A stretch of DNA of 64,000 nucleotides from Woeseiaceae bacterium (GCA_028289545.1 JANQPG010000109.1:36513-100512); one strand, 5' to 3'. Numbered from the stretch's first letter, positions 26,693 through 36,445 are shown. Notes: a model not told the origin generated them from the sequence alone. Program-made: numbers and translations.

Positions 26693-26810
26693 GTGATGCT
26701 CTGGACTGGGATAGCCAGCCTTTGCCAATGGATCTGGATACTGAGGATCCGCACAGAGTCAATACCCGCTCTTCATTGTAACTAGAAAGCAGCGATTTAG
26801 CCTGTGCAGT

Positions 26811-28160
26811 TCAGTCGCCAGCGTTTCTGATACTCACACTGCACACATCGTTTGGATTTTCCGTAAGACACTCGAAACCGATCGTCTTGGCTGATGGATC
26901 GTATTCAATGGGCTCTCCGGTGTACGGGTTCCTGTGTGTCGATGACCGGAGAACATTTTCTACACTGGACTCGTCGCTTTCTTCGATTTCGACCTGCAGC
27001 AGCACGAGGCTGACGCGCCCGTTGACGTCATGCATGCGACTTATGCGGTCCTGCGGCAGTTGCTGGGACGACAACCGCTTGAGAGCCAACTTGCCGCCCA
27101 GGTTATACAGCGGAGGAGGAAACAGGCGGAACTCGTAGGTCAGCCTGTCAAAACCTCGTTGTGCGTAGAATTCCTCTGCGGGAAGCGTAGCGCGAACCCG
27201 CAATGGTATCACCGCCCTGGCGTAGTACTCGTTGAGTGTTGCCCGTTCCTGGAAAAAGGGCCGCAATGCCCGGCCATCGTCGCCCAGAATGTCGATGACC
27301 GAAGTATTGTTGAGCGCCATAATCCGTAGCTCCGCGAGAAAGGATTCTCCAATATCCAGCTCGTCATCGGTCAATGGATACAGAGTATTCCGAATCGATT
27401 GCAATTCACTCTCACTCAGATCACGTAGCCTGATCAACGCTGACAAGAATTCCATGCTGTTTCGAAACCCAGCGAGTGCAACCATCTTGGCAATCATTGT
27501 CTGGCCATCGCGGAGCATAGTCCGCCAGAAACGCATATCGTCACCAACCTTGGCGATATAGTCCTCCACGGTGTCCTGCCGGTAGCTGATCGCCAGTCGC
27601 ATACGCGCAACCTGCATGAGCAATGCATAGGTCGGTATCAGCGTAGTTACATCGACCTCCTCGCTCTCGAGAAACCGAGGCGCCCGCAGGATCTCGTCGT
27701 AGCGTTTGAGAAGCACGAGCAGGCGAGGATTATCCGCGTTGAATTGCTCGAGTTCGTTTATGAGCGGTCCAGCGCAATCCACCGAAACGCGCGAATTGCA
27801 ATAGAGGCTTTGTATTTGCGTCCTCCAGTCGTCATCGTTACCCGACCGACCGAGCAGATCGTCCATTTCTTCCTCGGTTAGGGTGGCCTTCTCGCCCCGG
27901 CGATACCGCTCGCGCATCGTTTGAACAATCGCCTGACCAACAACTAGCTGATCCTTGTCGGCGGCGGCTGTAAAGCCATGAAGTAGCGGGAAGGCGTTGT
28001 CATTCATCGACACGGGATGCGGCGAGTCGGGGGAAGCCAGGTCCGGATGCAGCGTTTCGTCAAACCAGGATAGATTGATAAACAGGGTTACCGCGAGCAG
28101 AGCAGCTACAAGTAGCGACGCCCAAACTACTGATCTTCTGATGCTTCCTCGAATGCCCAT
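26811..28160 (-). CDS. Unrecognised membrane-anchored protein
   Basis: Protein of 449 residues. One N-terminal helix (VVWASLLVAALLAVTLFINL) anchors a large periplasmic, mostly helical domain. Two Cys pairs are visible (SLYCNSRVSVDCAGP and ECLTENPNDVCSV), probably disulfides. The C-terminal part, GEPIEYDPSAKTIGFEC, resembles the end of uncharacterised proteins with a GxPhxYxP-type repeat. There is no catalytic motif, and it is a single gene. Confidence 0.65.
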   Translation of the reverse strand: MGIRGSIRRSVVWASLLVAALLAVTLFINLSWFDETLHPDLASPDSPHPVSMNDNAFPLLHGFTAAADKDQLVVGQAIVQTMRERYRRGEKATLTEEEMDDLLGRSGNDDDWRTQIQSLYCNSRVSVDCAGPLINELEQFNADNPRLLVLLKRYDEILRAPRFLESEEVDVTTLIPTYALLMQVARMRLAISYRQDTVEDYIAKVGDDMRFWRTMLRDGQTMIAKMVALAGFRNSMEFLSALIRLRDLSESELQSIRNTLYPLTDDELDIGESFLAELRIMALNNTSVIDILGDDGRALRPFFQERATLNEYYARAVIPLRVRATLPAEEFYAQRGFDRLTYEFRLFPPPLYNLGGKLALKRLSSQQLPQDRISRMHDVNGRVSLVLLQVEIEESDESSVENVLRSSTHRNPYTGEPIEYDPSAKTIGFECLTENPNDVCSVSIRNAGD

Positions 28161-28599
28161 CAAGGATTCTCAATATGCCTGATTGATAAAGAGCCATTGT
28201 ATCCGGTAGCACTTGGCGTAATCGCGGGTTCCGGCAACTTGCCGGTCGACAACTTGGTTCGACCGACGGCGCCTGCAGCGAAGTACTGCCGGCACTCGGC
28301 CTCTAACCGACGTTACGCCGACGCCCCCTTTCGAGGCCATTGTCGCCTGTCGTTGATGGTTGTATTCGAAACGGTCCAGCAAAATCCCAGGATATCCGCC
28401 CTATAAGAATCGCCCTCAATCACCCGTTTTTACGCCAATAAGCTGTTGATGTTGATCGGTTGACACCCGCCGGCACTTTCACGGCGACTTCGGCGCCTCA
28501 AAAATACTCCAACACAGACTTGTTATGTTATAACGTTAGCCCTCGGCAGGCCGACTAGCAGTCGCCAATTCGGCAGGTCGATTACGTCAGGAGACCCTC
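28161..28599. other. Regulatory gap between divergent genes
   Basis: About 440 bp separate a minus-strand gene from the plus-strand receptor. No coding ORF is convincing. It holds the Zur-like box at 28522-28534 and a good ribosome site (CAGGAGACC) before the receptor ATG; the left part shows nothing notable. Confidence 0.6.
28522..28534. promoter_or_regulatory. Zur-like box of the receptor/ABC-2 operon
   Basis: GTTAT-GTT-ATAAC matches GTTATAWTATAAC at 12 of 13 positions. It is the better of the two Zur-like sites and lies 65 bp before the receptor ATG. Together with the copy at 15336 it suggests that both TonB operons are zinc-repressed. Confidence 0.72.
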
Positions 28600-30696
28600 A
28601 TGAACATCAAACTTTGTGCGCCACTGTTAGTGGGCGCATCATCCATCATCCTTTGGGCTAACACCGTTTCAGCGCAATCTACCGAAGCCGAGATCTCGGA
28701 GATTGACAACATTACGGTTACCGGCACACGGCGGGCTTATCAGGGGGATTTCGACCCCTTGGAAACGCCGCAAGCCGAGTTGAGGATCGATGCCGAGACC
28801 TTGCGCAACGCGGGCTCTATCGACCTCGTTCAAGCTCTGGATTTGTCGGCCTCCGTAGCCAGACAGAATAACTTCGGCGGTCTCTGGAACAGCTTCGCCA
28901 TTCGTGGTTTTGTCGGCGACGAAAACCTGCCGAGTAACTACCTGGTGAACGGCTTTAACGCCGGGCGCGGCTTTGGCGGCTCCAGGGACCTGTCCGGTAT
29001 CGAGTCTGTTGAAGTACTAAAAGGTCCTCGCGCCGCTTTGTACGGGCGAGGTGAGCCTGGCGGTACAGTGAACCTGGTCACCAAACGACCCACCTTTGAA
29101 ACCGCGGGAGAATTCAGCATCTCCGCAGGCAGCTTTAGCACTTACCGTGCTGATTTTGACTACACCACTCCGCTGTCCGATGCCGTCGCAATACGGTTTG
29201 TTGGCGCCTATGAGGATGCTGAAAGCTTCAGGGATACCGTGGAAACGGAAAAGCTGTTGTTTAGCCCGTCGATCGCCTGGCGAGTCAGTGATGAAAGCCT
29301 GTTTATCTATGAAATGGAATACAGTGATCAGGAGACACCTTTTGATCGCGGCGTGATCGCTATCAATGACGAGTTGGGCCTTATCCCTGAGAGTCGCTTC
29401 CTGGGTGAACCCAGTTACGGCCCGATAGAAACGGGCGTCCTCGGACATCAGGTGGAATTCCAGCATGATTTCAACGCCGACTGGAGCGCCCTGGTTGGTT
29501 TCAACTATCGCGAAACCGAACTCGACGGGCTTGCGTCAGAGAATGGTTTTGGCGCCCCGGACGTCGACGGCAACTTTGGCCGCTTTAGCCGTGACCGAGA
29601 CTACGATGCGACCTATCAGGTGTTTCGAGCGGAGTTGAGCGGCAGTTTCAACACGGGAGGAATTCAGCATCGCGTCATCGTCGGCCTCGATATCGATGAG
29701 TTCGAAAACGATCAGATTGCGTTTCGAGACAGGTCGACGGATCAGAGCATCAATATCTTTAACCCGGTCTACGGAAACTCGCCGGTATCCGGTCTTGCGC
29801 TGGCTCCGCAGATCGACAGAGTGGAAACGCAGGAATCCGTCGGCTTGTACGTTCAAAATCAGATCAGCATAACGGACAAGCTGGATATTCGACTGGGCGC
29901 CCGATTTGATGACTATGACCAGACGCTGAACAATCGCCTGTCAGGCAGCATTTCCGACTATTCTGAAACCCAGGTGAGCCCTCAATTTGGCGTGGTTTAC
30001 CAGGCGACGGATAACGTCTCTCTTTACGCGGTGTACGGCGAAAACTTCCGCCCTCTGTCTGGCGCGACGGATGAGAACGGTTTGGATCCCAATATCTCGG
30101 AGTCTACAGAAGTGGGAGTGAAGCTTGCGCTGAACGATGGTGCACTGACGGGAACGTTCGCGATTTTTGATCTTGAGCACTCAAATATTGCGACGTTTGA
30201 TGCCGACTTTAATCCCACAGCCGTCGGTGAAGCAGGAAGCCAGGGCTTTGAGTTGGACCTTGTAGGAAGCCTCACTGACACCTTGAGCCTGTGGTTTTCC
30301 TATGCCTACGTGGATGCTGAAACCAAGAACGACTATACGGATTTTATTTCCTTCAACTTCATTCCGGCCGGCTCGGATCTCCTGAACATCGCTGAACATC
30401 AGTTAAGCCTGCAACTCGCCCAGGAAACTCAACTGGCTGGCAGGGCATTGACTCTGATTGGAGGCTTGACGTATGTCGATGACAGGAGTGGAGAATTTGG
30501 TGACCCAACCTTCAGGCTGCCAAGCTACACCACGGTCCGAGTCGCCGCGAACTATGAAATATCGGACTCCTGGGGATTGCGTGCGGAAGTAAACAACCTG
30601 TTTGACGAGGAGTATTACACCAACTCCTATGCCGACGTTTGGGTACAACCGGGTACGCCGCAAAACTTCCGCGTGTCGGCAGACTTCCGATTCTAA
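28600..30696 (+). CDS. TonB-dependent siderophore-type receptor, zinc-regulated
   Basis: Outer-membrane receptor of 698 residues with signal peptide MNIKLCAPLLVGASSIILWANTVSAQ. The TonB box is EIDNITVTGTRRA. The plug has SFAIRGFVGDENLPSNYLV and IESVEVLKGPRAALYGRGEPGG, where the GRGEPGG turn is typical of siderophore receptors; the barrel ends NFRVSADFRF. First gene of an operon with an ABC-2 transporter, it has a Zur-like box upstream. It may import a zinc chelate (zincophore type), which is an inference from the box; an iron chelate is the alternative. Confidence 0.9.
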   Translation: MNIKLCAPLLVGASSIILWANTVSAQSTEAEISEIDNITVTGTRRAYQGDFDPLETPQAELRIDAETLRNAGSIDLVQALDLSASVARQNNFGGLWNSFAIRGFVGDENLPSNYLVNGFNAGRGFGGSRDLSGIESVEVLKGPRAALYGRGEPGGTVNLVTKRPTFETAGEFSISAGSFSTYRADFDYTTPLSDAVAIRFVGAYEDAESFRDTVETEKLLFSPSIAWRVSDESLFIYEMEYSDQETPFDRGVIAINDELGLIPESRFLGEPSYGPIETGVLGHQVEFQHDFNADWSALVGFNYRETELDGLASENGFGAPDVDGNFGRFSRDRDYDATYQVFRAELSGSFNTGGIQHRVIVGLDIDEFENDQIAFRDRSTDQSINIFNPVYGNSPVSGLALAPQIDRVETQESVGLYVQNQISITDKLDIRLGARFDDYDQTLNNRLSGSISDYSETQVSPQFGVVYQATDNVSLYAVYGENFRPLSGATDENGLDPNISESTEVGVKLALNDGALTGTFAIFDLEHSNIATFDADFNPTAVGEAGSQGFELDLVGSLTDTLSLWFSYAYVDAETKNDYTDFISFNFIPAGSDLLNIAEHQLSLQLAQETQLAGRALTLIGGLTYVDDRSGEFGDPTFRLPSYTTVRVAANYEISDSWGLRAEVNNLFDEEYYTNSYADVWVQPGTPQNFRVSADFRF

Positions 30697-30710
30697 AGGA
30701 GGCTTCAAGA

Positions 30711-31457
30711 GTGAAAACGGATAGCTCTGCCAAACTGCAAGCCGATCAGCTGCACATCTACCGCTCGGGCAAGGAAGTCCTGAGCGGTATCTCCTTTACT
30801 GTGGAAGGCAGCGAAGTTTACGCGCTTCTCGGCGGTAACGGAGCGGGCAAGTCGACCACGCTGCTGAGTTTCCTCGGATTTCTGGCACCTTCGGGTGGCA
30901 GTCTCTCCGTTGACGGTGTGGACGTTGGCACTGATCTCAAAGCGGTGCGCGAAGCCATTGCCTACCTCCCGGAATCGGCATCTCTTTATGAACACCTGAA
31001 TGCGTATGAGAACCTCCGCTACTTTTTGCAGCTTGCGGGTGTGCCAGACGACAAGGCCGCGATCGAGGCCGCATTGGATCGCGTATCCCTCGATCCGGAA
31101 TCGAGAGGACGCAAGCTCAAGGACTATTCCAAAGGCATGCGTCAAAAAGTGGCTATCGCACTGGCTATTCTCAGAGACACCGACATCTTACTGCTTGACG
31201 AGCCAACTTCAGGGCTTGATCCCAATGCCATCGATGAGTTTCATGATCTGGTTCGCGGCCTTGCCGATTCCGGTAAAACCATTCTGATGGTGACACACGA
31301 TGTTTACGGTGCGTGTCAGGTCGCCGACCGGATTGGCCTGCTTCGCGGCGGCAAGCTTGTTGGGGAGTTCTCTGCCCCCGAAGGTGGCCGCATCGAGACC
31401 GAAACCGTTCATCGCGCTTTTTCAAATCGCACAACCAGGAAAGAGCAAGCAGCATGA
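30711..31457 (+). CDS. ABC-2 transporter ATP-binding subunit
   Basis: ATPase of 248 residues. GTG at 30711 has AAAGGAGG 8 nt upstream, so the earlier ORF-track start inside the receptor gene is wrong. Walker A is GGNGAGKSTTLL, the signature is KDYSKGMRQKVAIALAI, Walker B is ILLLDEPTSGLD and the H-loop is MVTHD. This is the exporter-type ATPase of the NosF/CcmA class. Its stop overlaps the first permease start by ATGA. Confidence 0.92.
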   Translation: MKTDSSAKLQADQLHIYRSGKEVLSGISFTVEGSEVYALLGGNGAGKSTTLLSFLGFLAPSGGSLSVDGVDVGTDLKAVREAIAYLPESASLYEHLNAYENLRYFLQLAGVPDDKAAIEAALDRVSLDPESRGRKLKDYSKGMRQKVAIALAILRDTDILLLDEPTSGLDPNAIDEFHDLVRGLADSGKTILMVTHDVYGACQVADRIGLLRGGKLVGEFSAPEGGRIETETVHRAFSNRTTRKEQAA

Positions 31458-32890
31458 GCGCCACACTGACAATCGCAAAGGAAGAGTGGCGCTACTGGCG
31501 GCGATCGAACCTCGCGCTTGCCGTGGTCGCGGTGTTCATCGTCATTCTGATTTCCGTCAGCTGGCTCACCGCCTTGCGCATGCACGCGGAATCTCACGAA
31601 CGCGCACACCATCAGGCCGATTCGGATCAAACCTTTCACTCCCAGCCTGATCGCCACCCGCACCGCATGGTCCACTATGGGCACTATGTCTTTCGGGCGC
31701 CCATGCCCCTGGCAGTGTTCGATCCGGGGCTGGATTCGGTCACGGGACAAACCCTGTTCCTCGAAGGCCACCGCCAGAATTCGGCCACCTTTTCTGCTTC
31801 CGGCAGCAGCGCTGATCTTGGCGGCCTGTCCTGGTTGACCCCGGCGTTGATTTACCAGGTATTTGCGCCCCTGCTGATTATTGTGCTCGGGCATGGTGCG
31901 GTCACGCGTGAGCGAGAGTCCAGAGCCCTTGCGCCCTTGCTGGCACAGGGGCTGACTGGCCGCACACTCCTCGCAGGCAAGATGCTGGCGCTGTTGCTAT
32001 TCGTTTTACTACTGTTGGTACCGCTCGTCGTAAGCGCCCTGATCTCGCTCGGCAGCGGCGAAAGCCTGCTTGCGGCTGCATCGCTCGTTGGCGTCTATCT
32101 TGTCTATTTGTCCGTCTGGGCCGGGCTCGCGTTGCTGATCTCTTCAATACTGCACAAGCGCTCGTCCGTTCTCGCAACGCTTGCGGCATGCTGGCTTGCT
32201 TTGACCCTCGTGCTACCGGCTGTCGCCGTCAACGTCTCGTCTTATACTGCGCCGCTTGCCGGAAAAATCGAAATGGAACTCACGATGCTGACCGAGGTTC
32301 GGGATCTGAGTGACGGGCACGATGTCGATGACTCCGTATACGATCGCGTGCATGCGAGCCTGCTCGAGGAGCATGGAGTAGATCGAGTGGAAGATCTGGA
32401 GGTCAACATACGCGGTGTTCTCGCGGGGATGGCCGAGGCAAAGCTGACCGAGACGCTGAACGTTTACGCCGAGCGGCGCATGGAAGCGGAGATGCGCCAG
32501 GCCGATCTGCTCGGAGGGTATGGCTGGCTCACCCCTGCGCTGGCCGTTGCGGTTGCGTCTCGCACACTATCCGGCACCGACCTTGATCACTATCACCGCT
32601 TCCTTCGGCAGGCTGAAGAGTTCAGATTCGGATTCGTACAGGGCCTGAACCGGGCGCATGCCGAAGAGCTTTCCTATATTGACGATATCAATCGCAGTCG
32701 CGATGAGGAATCCTGGATGCGCGCGCGCGTCGACGCATCGAACTGGCAGGTAGTTGATGAATTCCGCTACGAGCCTGCCGGCGCGTCCGTGCGACTGGCA
32801 AGCGCCGGCTCATCCATTTCGATGCTCATCGCCTGGCTGGCAGTCTTGTCCGGGATGCTGGTCTGGACCGGCGGGAGGCTGAAGCCTTGA
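31454..32890 (+). CDS. ABC-2 permease (DUF3526 type) with His-rich loop
   Basis: Membrane subunit of 478 residues from the ATG at 31454, overlapping the ATPase stop. Helix 1 (LALAVVAVFIVILISVSWL) is followed by an external loop, RMHAESHERAHHQADSDQ and the adjoining FHSQPDRHPHRMVHYGHY, with nine His in about 37 residues. Three to four more helices come at 180-310 and one near the C-terminus; a large external domain lies between the fifth and last helices. Such permeases work in pairs with the next gene. The His cluster suggests metal sensing or metal cargo. Confidence 0.85.
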   Translation: MSATLTIAKEEWRYWRRSNLALAVVAVFIVILISVSWLTALRMHAESHERAHHQADSDQTFHSQPDRHPHRMVHYGHYVFRAPMPLAVFDPGLDSVTGQTLFLEGHRQNSATFSASGSSADLGGLSWLTPALIYQVFAPLLIIVLGHGAVTRERESRALAPLLAQGLTGRTLLAGKMLALLLFVLLLLVPLVVSALISLGSGESLLAAASLVGVYLVYLSVWAGLALLISSILHKRSSVLATLAACWLALTLVLPAVAVNVSSYTAPLAGKIEMELTMLTEVRDLSDGHDVDDSVYDRVHASLLEEHGVDRVEDLEVNIRGVLAGMAEAKLTETLNVYAERRMEAEMRQADLLGGYGWLTPALAVAVASRTLSGTDLDHYHRFLRQAEEFRFGFVQGLNRAHAEELSYIDDINRSRDEESWMRARVDASNWQVVDEFRYEPAGASVRLASAGSSISMLIAWLAVLSGMLVWTGGRLKP

Positions 32891-34137
32891 GTACTTTTGG
32901 TGCGCTCAAACGCGAGACCCGGTTCATGCTGCGTGATCGCGCATTTGTGGTCTGGATGTTTGCCGTCCTCTGTTTCTCATCATTTGCTGTCTGGTCGGGT
33001 CTGGCCGAGGTACGGCAGCAGTACGAGAGCATTGCGTTTCTCATGGATGCTGATCAGCAAGACCGATCGGTTGAATTTTCCAAGCAAAGTGATTGGGGCA
33101 GCGCGGCCTACTACAGCTTCCACCTGACCTATGACCCGCCATCGGATTTCGCCTTCGCAGCCATGGGACAAAGGGATGCGTCCTCGTGGAAACACCGGCT
33201 GCGCATGCTGGCGCTGGAGGGGCAGATCTACGAGCACGACCCGGGCAATCCGGAACTTGCTCTGATAGGCCGCTTTGACTTCGCGTTTTTTGCGGCCTTT
33301 GTACTTCCGCTTATTCTCATTTTTCTTCTGCACGACCTGCAGGCGAGTGAACGCAGCGCCGGTCGTTTTGATTTGCTGGTCGCATCCGCCGGTAGCAGCG
33401 GATCACTGTGGTGGCGAAGAGCTTGTCTCAGGTCAGGCGGCGTTCTGCTTGCTACCCTCGTGCCGCTACTGATTGCCGGTATATTCAGTGGTACAACAGG
33501 CTCAACGCTGATTAGCGCCGTCGTTCTGGTGGTCGCTTACATCCTGTTCTGGACACTGGTATGCCTGTGGTTCGCGAGCTGGAGGCGTTCCGCGCCGGTG
33601 ATTCTCGCCAGCCTGATCGGCGTCTGGGTATTGCTTAGCACCGTCCTGCCCGCCGGCAGCCGAGTCATTATCGAAAGGATGGTGCCAATTCCTACAGGCG
33701 CGGAAATTCTTATGACCCAGCGCGAGGCAGTCAACGATGCCTGGGATCTGCCCGTCGAGAACACCATGGGGCCTTTCGTGGAACGCCATCCTGAATGGGC
33801 GGGTTACACCCATTCGGGAGAGGGATTCGATTGGGGATGGTATTACGCCTTCCAGCAGGTAGGCGATCAAACAGCTGAACATCTCTCCGAGGCCTACACT
33901 GCCGGACGAGTCGAGCGCGATCGGCTGGCTGGACTGTTTGCGTTAGCAGCGCCACCCGCTCTGCTGGAGCGACGGCTTCAGAATCTGGCTGGAACGGACA
34001 TGCGGTCTGTGCTTGCCTATGAAGGCAGAGTGCGCGCCTTTCATTCCGAGCTTCGCGATTTCTATTACCCCGGGCTTTTTCGCGGTGACCCGTTCGATCC
34101 CGGTCGGCTTTCCGATCTGCCGCAGTTTTCGCCTTGA
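32887..34137 (+). CDS. Second ABC-2 permease (DUF3526 type)
   Basis: Membrane subunit of 416 residues. The start is TTG at 32887, overlapping the previous stop (TTGA). Helix 1 is FVVWMFAVLCFSSFAVWSGL, then a long external domain and four helices (FAAFVLPLILIFLLHDL, then VLLATLVPLLIAGIF and so on). It forms the heterodimeric membrane part with the preceding gene. The transported molecule is unknown; the operon's zinc box suggests something tied to zinc starvation. Confidence 0.82.
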   Translation: MSTFGALKRETRFMLRDRAFVVWMFAVLCFSSFAVWSGLAEVRQQYESIAFLMDADQQDRSVEFSKQSDWGSAAYYSFHLTYDPPSDFAFAAMGQRDASSWKHRLRMLALEGQIYEHDPGNPELALIGRFDFAFFAAFVLPLILIFLLHDLQASERSAGRFDLLVASAGSSGSLWWRRACLRSGGVLLATLVPLLIAGIFSGTTGSTLISAVVLVVAYILFWTLVCLWFASWRRSAPVILASLIGVWVLLSTVLPAGSRVIIERMVPIPTGAEILMTQREAVNDAWDLPVENTMGPFVERHPEWAGYTHSGEGFDWGWYYAFQQVGDQTAEHLSEAYTAGRVERDRLAGLFALAAPPALLERRLQNLAGTDMRSVLAYEGRVRAFHSELRDFYYPGLFRGDPFDPGRLSDLPQFSP

Positions 34138-34248
34138 GTTGCGGGAGACAAAAATACCGTCTCCGAATGTTCTGCTGGCGTGATGATTAGATAGGATGGG
34201 CCGGCACGGAGACCGGCTCGCATCCCTTCTATTGAATTGTTCGAAGCG

Positions 34249-34656
34249 TCAAAAGATGTGTGATCCGATAACGAGTATTGCAGCCCAGGATACGAGATAC
34301 GTAGGGGTTCGCAAGTACGGAACCCCGAGTGTATATACGATCGCGTGAGCTATCCGGGCCAGAAAGAAGATCTGCGCCCACCATACGATGGTTGGGTGCG
34401 TTTCGCTTGGCGCCAGATAACCCGCTGCCAAAACTACGGCAGCAAAGGCCGGTAGAGTTTCTACCATGTTTAGATGGGCGCGCTGAGACCGATGTGCCCA
34501 CACTGGCATCTCGGGCTGCTCTTTGGGGAAACCTTCCGGATAGTTGTTCAAAAACGTCGGGATGCCCCACGTAAATGCTCGCGCAAGTATGTACGGCGTC
34601 CACAACAAGATAGCGAGTATGCCGCTCAGCCCCAGGTAAAAGTAGGCGGTGTCCAT
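34249..34656 (-). CDS. MAPEG-family membrane protein
   Basis: Four-helix membrane protein of 135 residues; ATG at 34656 with AGAGGAAT upstream. VWAHRSQRAHLNMVETLPAFAAVVLAAGYL contains the RxxRAhxNxxE motif of MAPEG proteins, followed by FFLARIAHAIVYTLGVPYLRTPTYLVSW. Bacterial members are glutathione-linked or of unknown activity. It is the second gene after the YHS protein, with a hairpin between, and both diverge from an AraC regulator. Confidence 0.88.
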   Translation of the reverse strand: MDTAYFYLGLSGILAILLWTPYILARAFTWGIPTFLNNYPEGFPKEQPEMPVWAHRSQRAHLNMVETLPAFAAVVLAAGYLAPSETHPTIVWWAQIFFLARIAHAIVYTLGVPYLRTPTYLVSWAAILVIGSHIF

Positions 34657-34679
34657 TTCGATTCCTCTTGGTCGGGTTT

Positions 34680-34705
34680 GGCGGTGGCCTCTGAAGGCCA
34701 CCGCC
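34680..34705 (-). promoter_or_regulatory. Intercistronic hairpin between YHS and MAPEG genes
   Basis: GGCGGTGGCC and GGCCACCGCC form a perfect 10-bp stem around a 6-nt loop. It follows the YHS stop on the minus strand. No T-run follows, so it is likely a stabiliser or weak terminator that reduces expression of the MAPEG gene. Confidence 0.5.
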
Positions 34706-34716
34706 AAATAGGCGTT

Positions 34717-35169
34717 CTAGAGCGAAGCCGGGTTCTTATCCTTGATCTTTGTCCAATTGCCATCCGCGGTCTTAATGCGGCCGGGCACGTCCTTGAGCCA
34801 CTCGTTTTGGATGCCTGCGTCAAGGTTTAGGTAGGTCTTACCGTCAATGACTCGGTAAACTTCAGGATCGCCGATAAACTTCTTGCCAACCGATACTCCG
34901 AATGCACAGTAGCCGTTGTAAGCGGGCACGTATTTGTCAGGGTTTGCTTTGAATATCTCCATGTTTTCTGCGCTGGAAAACTGATACGTCGCGCCATCGT
35001 ATGTAGCGACGAAGTTTCCGTTGCCGCGAAGCGGGCGCTTGTCGGTGTGGTAAGTAACCACGTCGTACCCTTGCACCGCCGGGGTACTGTGAGAATAGTC
35101 CGCAGCGATTGCGCCAGTAGAGAAGAACGCAGCCGCAATGGCTGCCGTCAGCAGTTGTTTGATTTTCAT
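34717..35169 (-). CDS. Exported YHS-domain protein
   Basis: Protein of 150 residues with signal peptide MKIKQLLTAAIAAAFFSTGAIAA. The YHS domain covers most of the mature chain: VQGYDVVTYHTDKRPLRGN, then FSSAENMEIFKANPDKYVPAYNGYCAFGVS with the single conserved Cys. YHS domains are linked to metal binding and oxidoreductases. It is the first gene of an operon divergent from an AraC regulator. Confidence 0.85.
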   Translation of the reverse strand: MKIKQLLTAAIAAAFFSTGAIAADYSHSTPAVQGYDVVTYHTDKRPLRGNGNFVATYDGATYQFSSAENMEIFKANPDKYVPAYNGYCAFGVSVGKKFIGDPEVYRVIDGKTYLNLDAGIQNEWLKDVPGRIKTADGNWTKIKDKNPASL

Positions 35170-35442
35170 CAGTAGACTCCAAAGTAAATTACGATTTAGT
35201 TCGAGAAAGCATCACTTTCTAGACGCTAGAATCCCTGATGAATGAGCTACGATATATAATTCAGAAGCCCTATCTAATACTGTTTCGTCCAAACTTATTG
35301 GGTTTATTCTAATTCGTACAATCGAACTGCTAAATCGTATTTTTTTTTGTACGGCATGCGCCCGTGGTGCTTGTGCGCTTGGTAGTCTAGCGGCACGGCA
35401 TCTTGGGCATTGCCAACAAGTACTGTGCACGAGTGGAACTAG

Positions 35443-36375
35443 ATGGACGCTCTGACGGATATATTGAACACACTGAGGTTGTCGAGTTCGTTGTACTTCC
35501 GGACGGAACTGACCGCGCCATGGAGCATCGAGGTTCCGGCCAAACCGACGGTTGCGCGATTCCATATCGTGATTCGCGGCCAGTGTTGGTTGCAAGTAAA
35601 GGGGGACCACGGTCTTCACATGTCTAACGGGGATCTCGTTGTTATTCCTCACGGCGCGAGCCATATCATCGCTGACGCGCCGACCACTGAAGGAACCCCT
35701 TTGGCCGAAGTACTGACGGAAGCGGCCTATGAAGGAGAGGGTCCATTGGTGTATGGAGGCGGCGGTCCCGGGTGCTGTCTCGTTTGCGGTGAGCTTTCAT
35801 TCGATGACCTTGGTAACCACCCATTGCTTGTACACCTGCCTTCGAAGCTGTGTGTGACTGGAGACAGCAGCTACAACACACAGTGGTTGGACAGTGCGAT
35901 GGGATTCATTGCACATGAGGCCGCTAAGCTCGAACCTGGTGCTACTGCGATCATCGACCGACTGTCTGAGATAATCCTGATCCAGGTCATCCGGGCGACA
36001 CTGGCATCGACGTCGGAGCGCATTCCGTTCTTGTCTGTATTCGCCGACCCTCGAATCAATCGAGTGTTGTCTGCGATACACGCAAACCCCGCGGAAGATT
36101 GGAGCGTCGAACGCCTGGGTCGATTAGTGAATATGTCACGCTCTTCTTTTTCCAACCGTTTTACGGAGTTGGCAAATATGACGCCCCTGCAATATGTCAT
36201 TTTTGTTCGGTTGCAGAGAGCCAGCCGCCTATTGATCGAAACAAATACTTCTTTGATAAAAGTGGCTGAGCAGGTGGGTTACCAGTCGGAAGCGGCATTT
36301 AGCCAGGCCTACAAAAAGCAGTTTGGTATCAGGCCGGGTAAGTTTCGGCGCACGCACGGCCAGGTTGCGGTATAG
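35443..36375 (+). CDS. AraC-family transcriptional regulator
   Basis: Regulator of 310 residues. The N-terminal cupin-type sensor domain starts MDALTDILNTLRLSSSLYFR and includes VARFHIVIRGQCWLQV and GDLVVIPHGASH. The C-terminal double helix-turn-helix (about 205-305) has WSVERLGRLVNMSRSSFSNRF and ISLIKVAEQVGYQSEAAFSQAYKKQFG-like text (TSLIKVAEQVGYQSEAAFSQ). The 273-bp divergent gap to the YHS gene makes that operon the likely target. It is a paralogue of the regulator at 42844. Confidence 0.92.
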   Translation: MDALTDILNTLRLSSSLYFRTELTAPWSIEVPAKPTVARFHIVIRGQCWLQVKGDHGLHMSNGDLVVIPHGASHIIADAPTTEGTPLAEVLTEAAYEGEGPLVYGGGGPGCCLVCGELSFDDLGNHPLLVHLPSKLCVTGDSSYNTQWLDSAMGFIAHEAAKLEPGATAIIDRLSEIILIQVIRATLASTSERIPFLSVFADPRINRVLSAIHANPAEDWSVERLGRLVNMSRSSFSNRFTELANMTPLQYVIFVRLQRASRLLIETNTSLIKVAEQVGYQSEAAFSQAYKKQFGIRPGKFRRTHGQVAV

Positions 36376-36445
36376 AAACGATTCGTGGCTGACTGGTGTC
36401 ACAAAGGAGAATTCGTAGACGTTTTGGATGCGGTGCGCACCGGCT

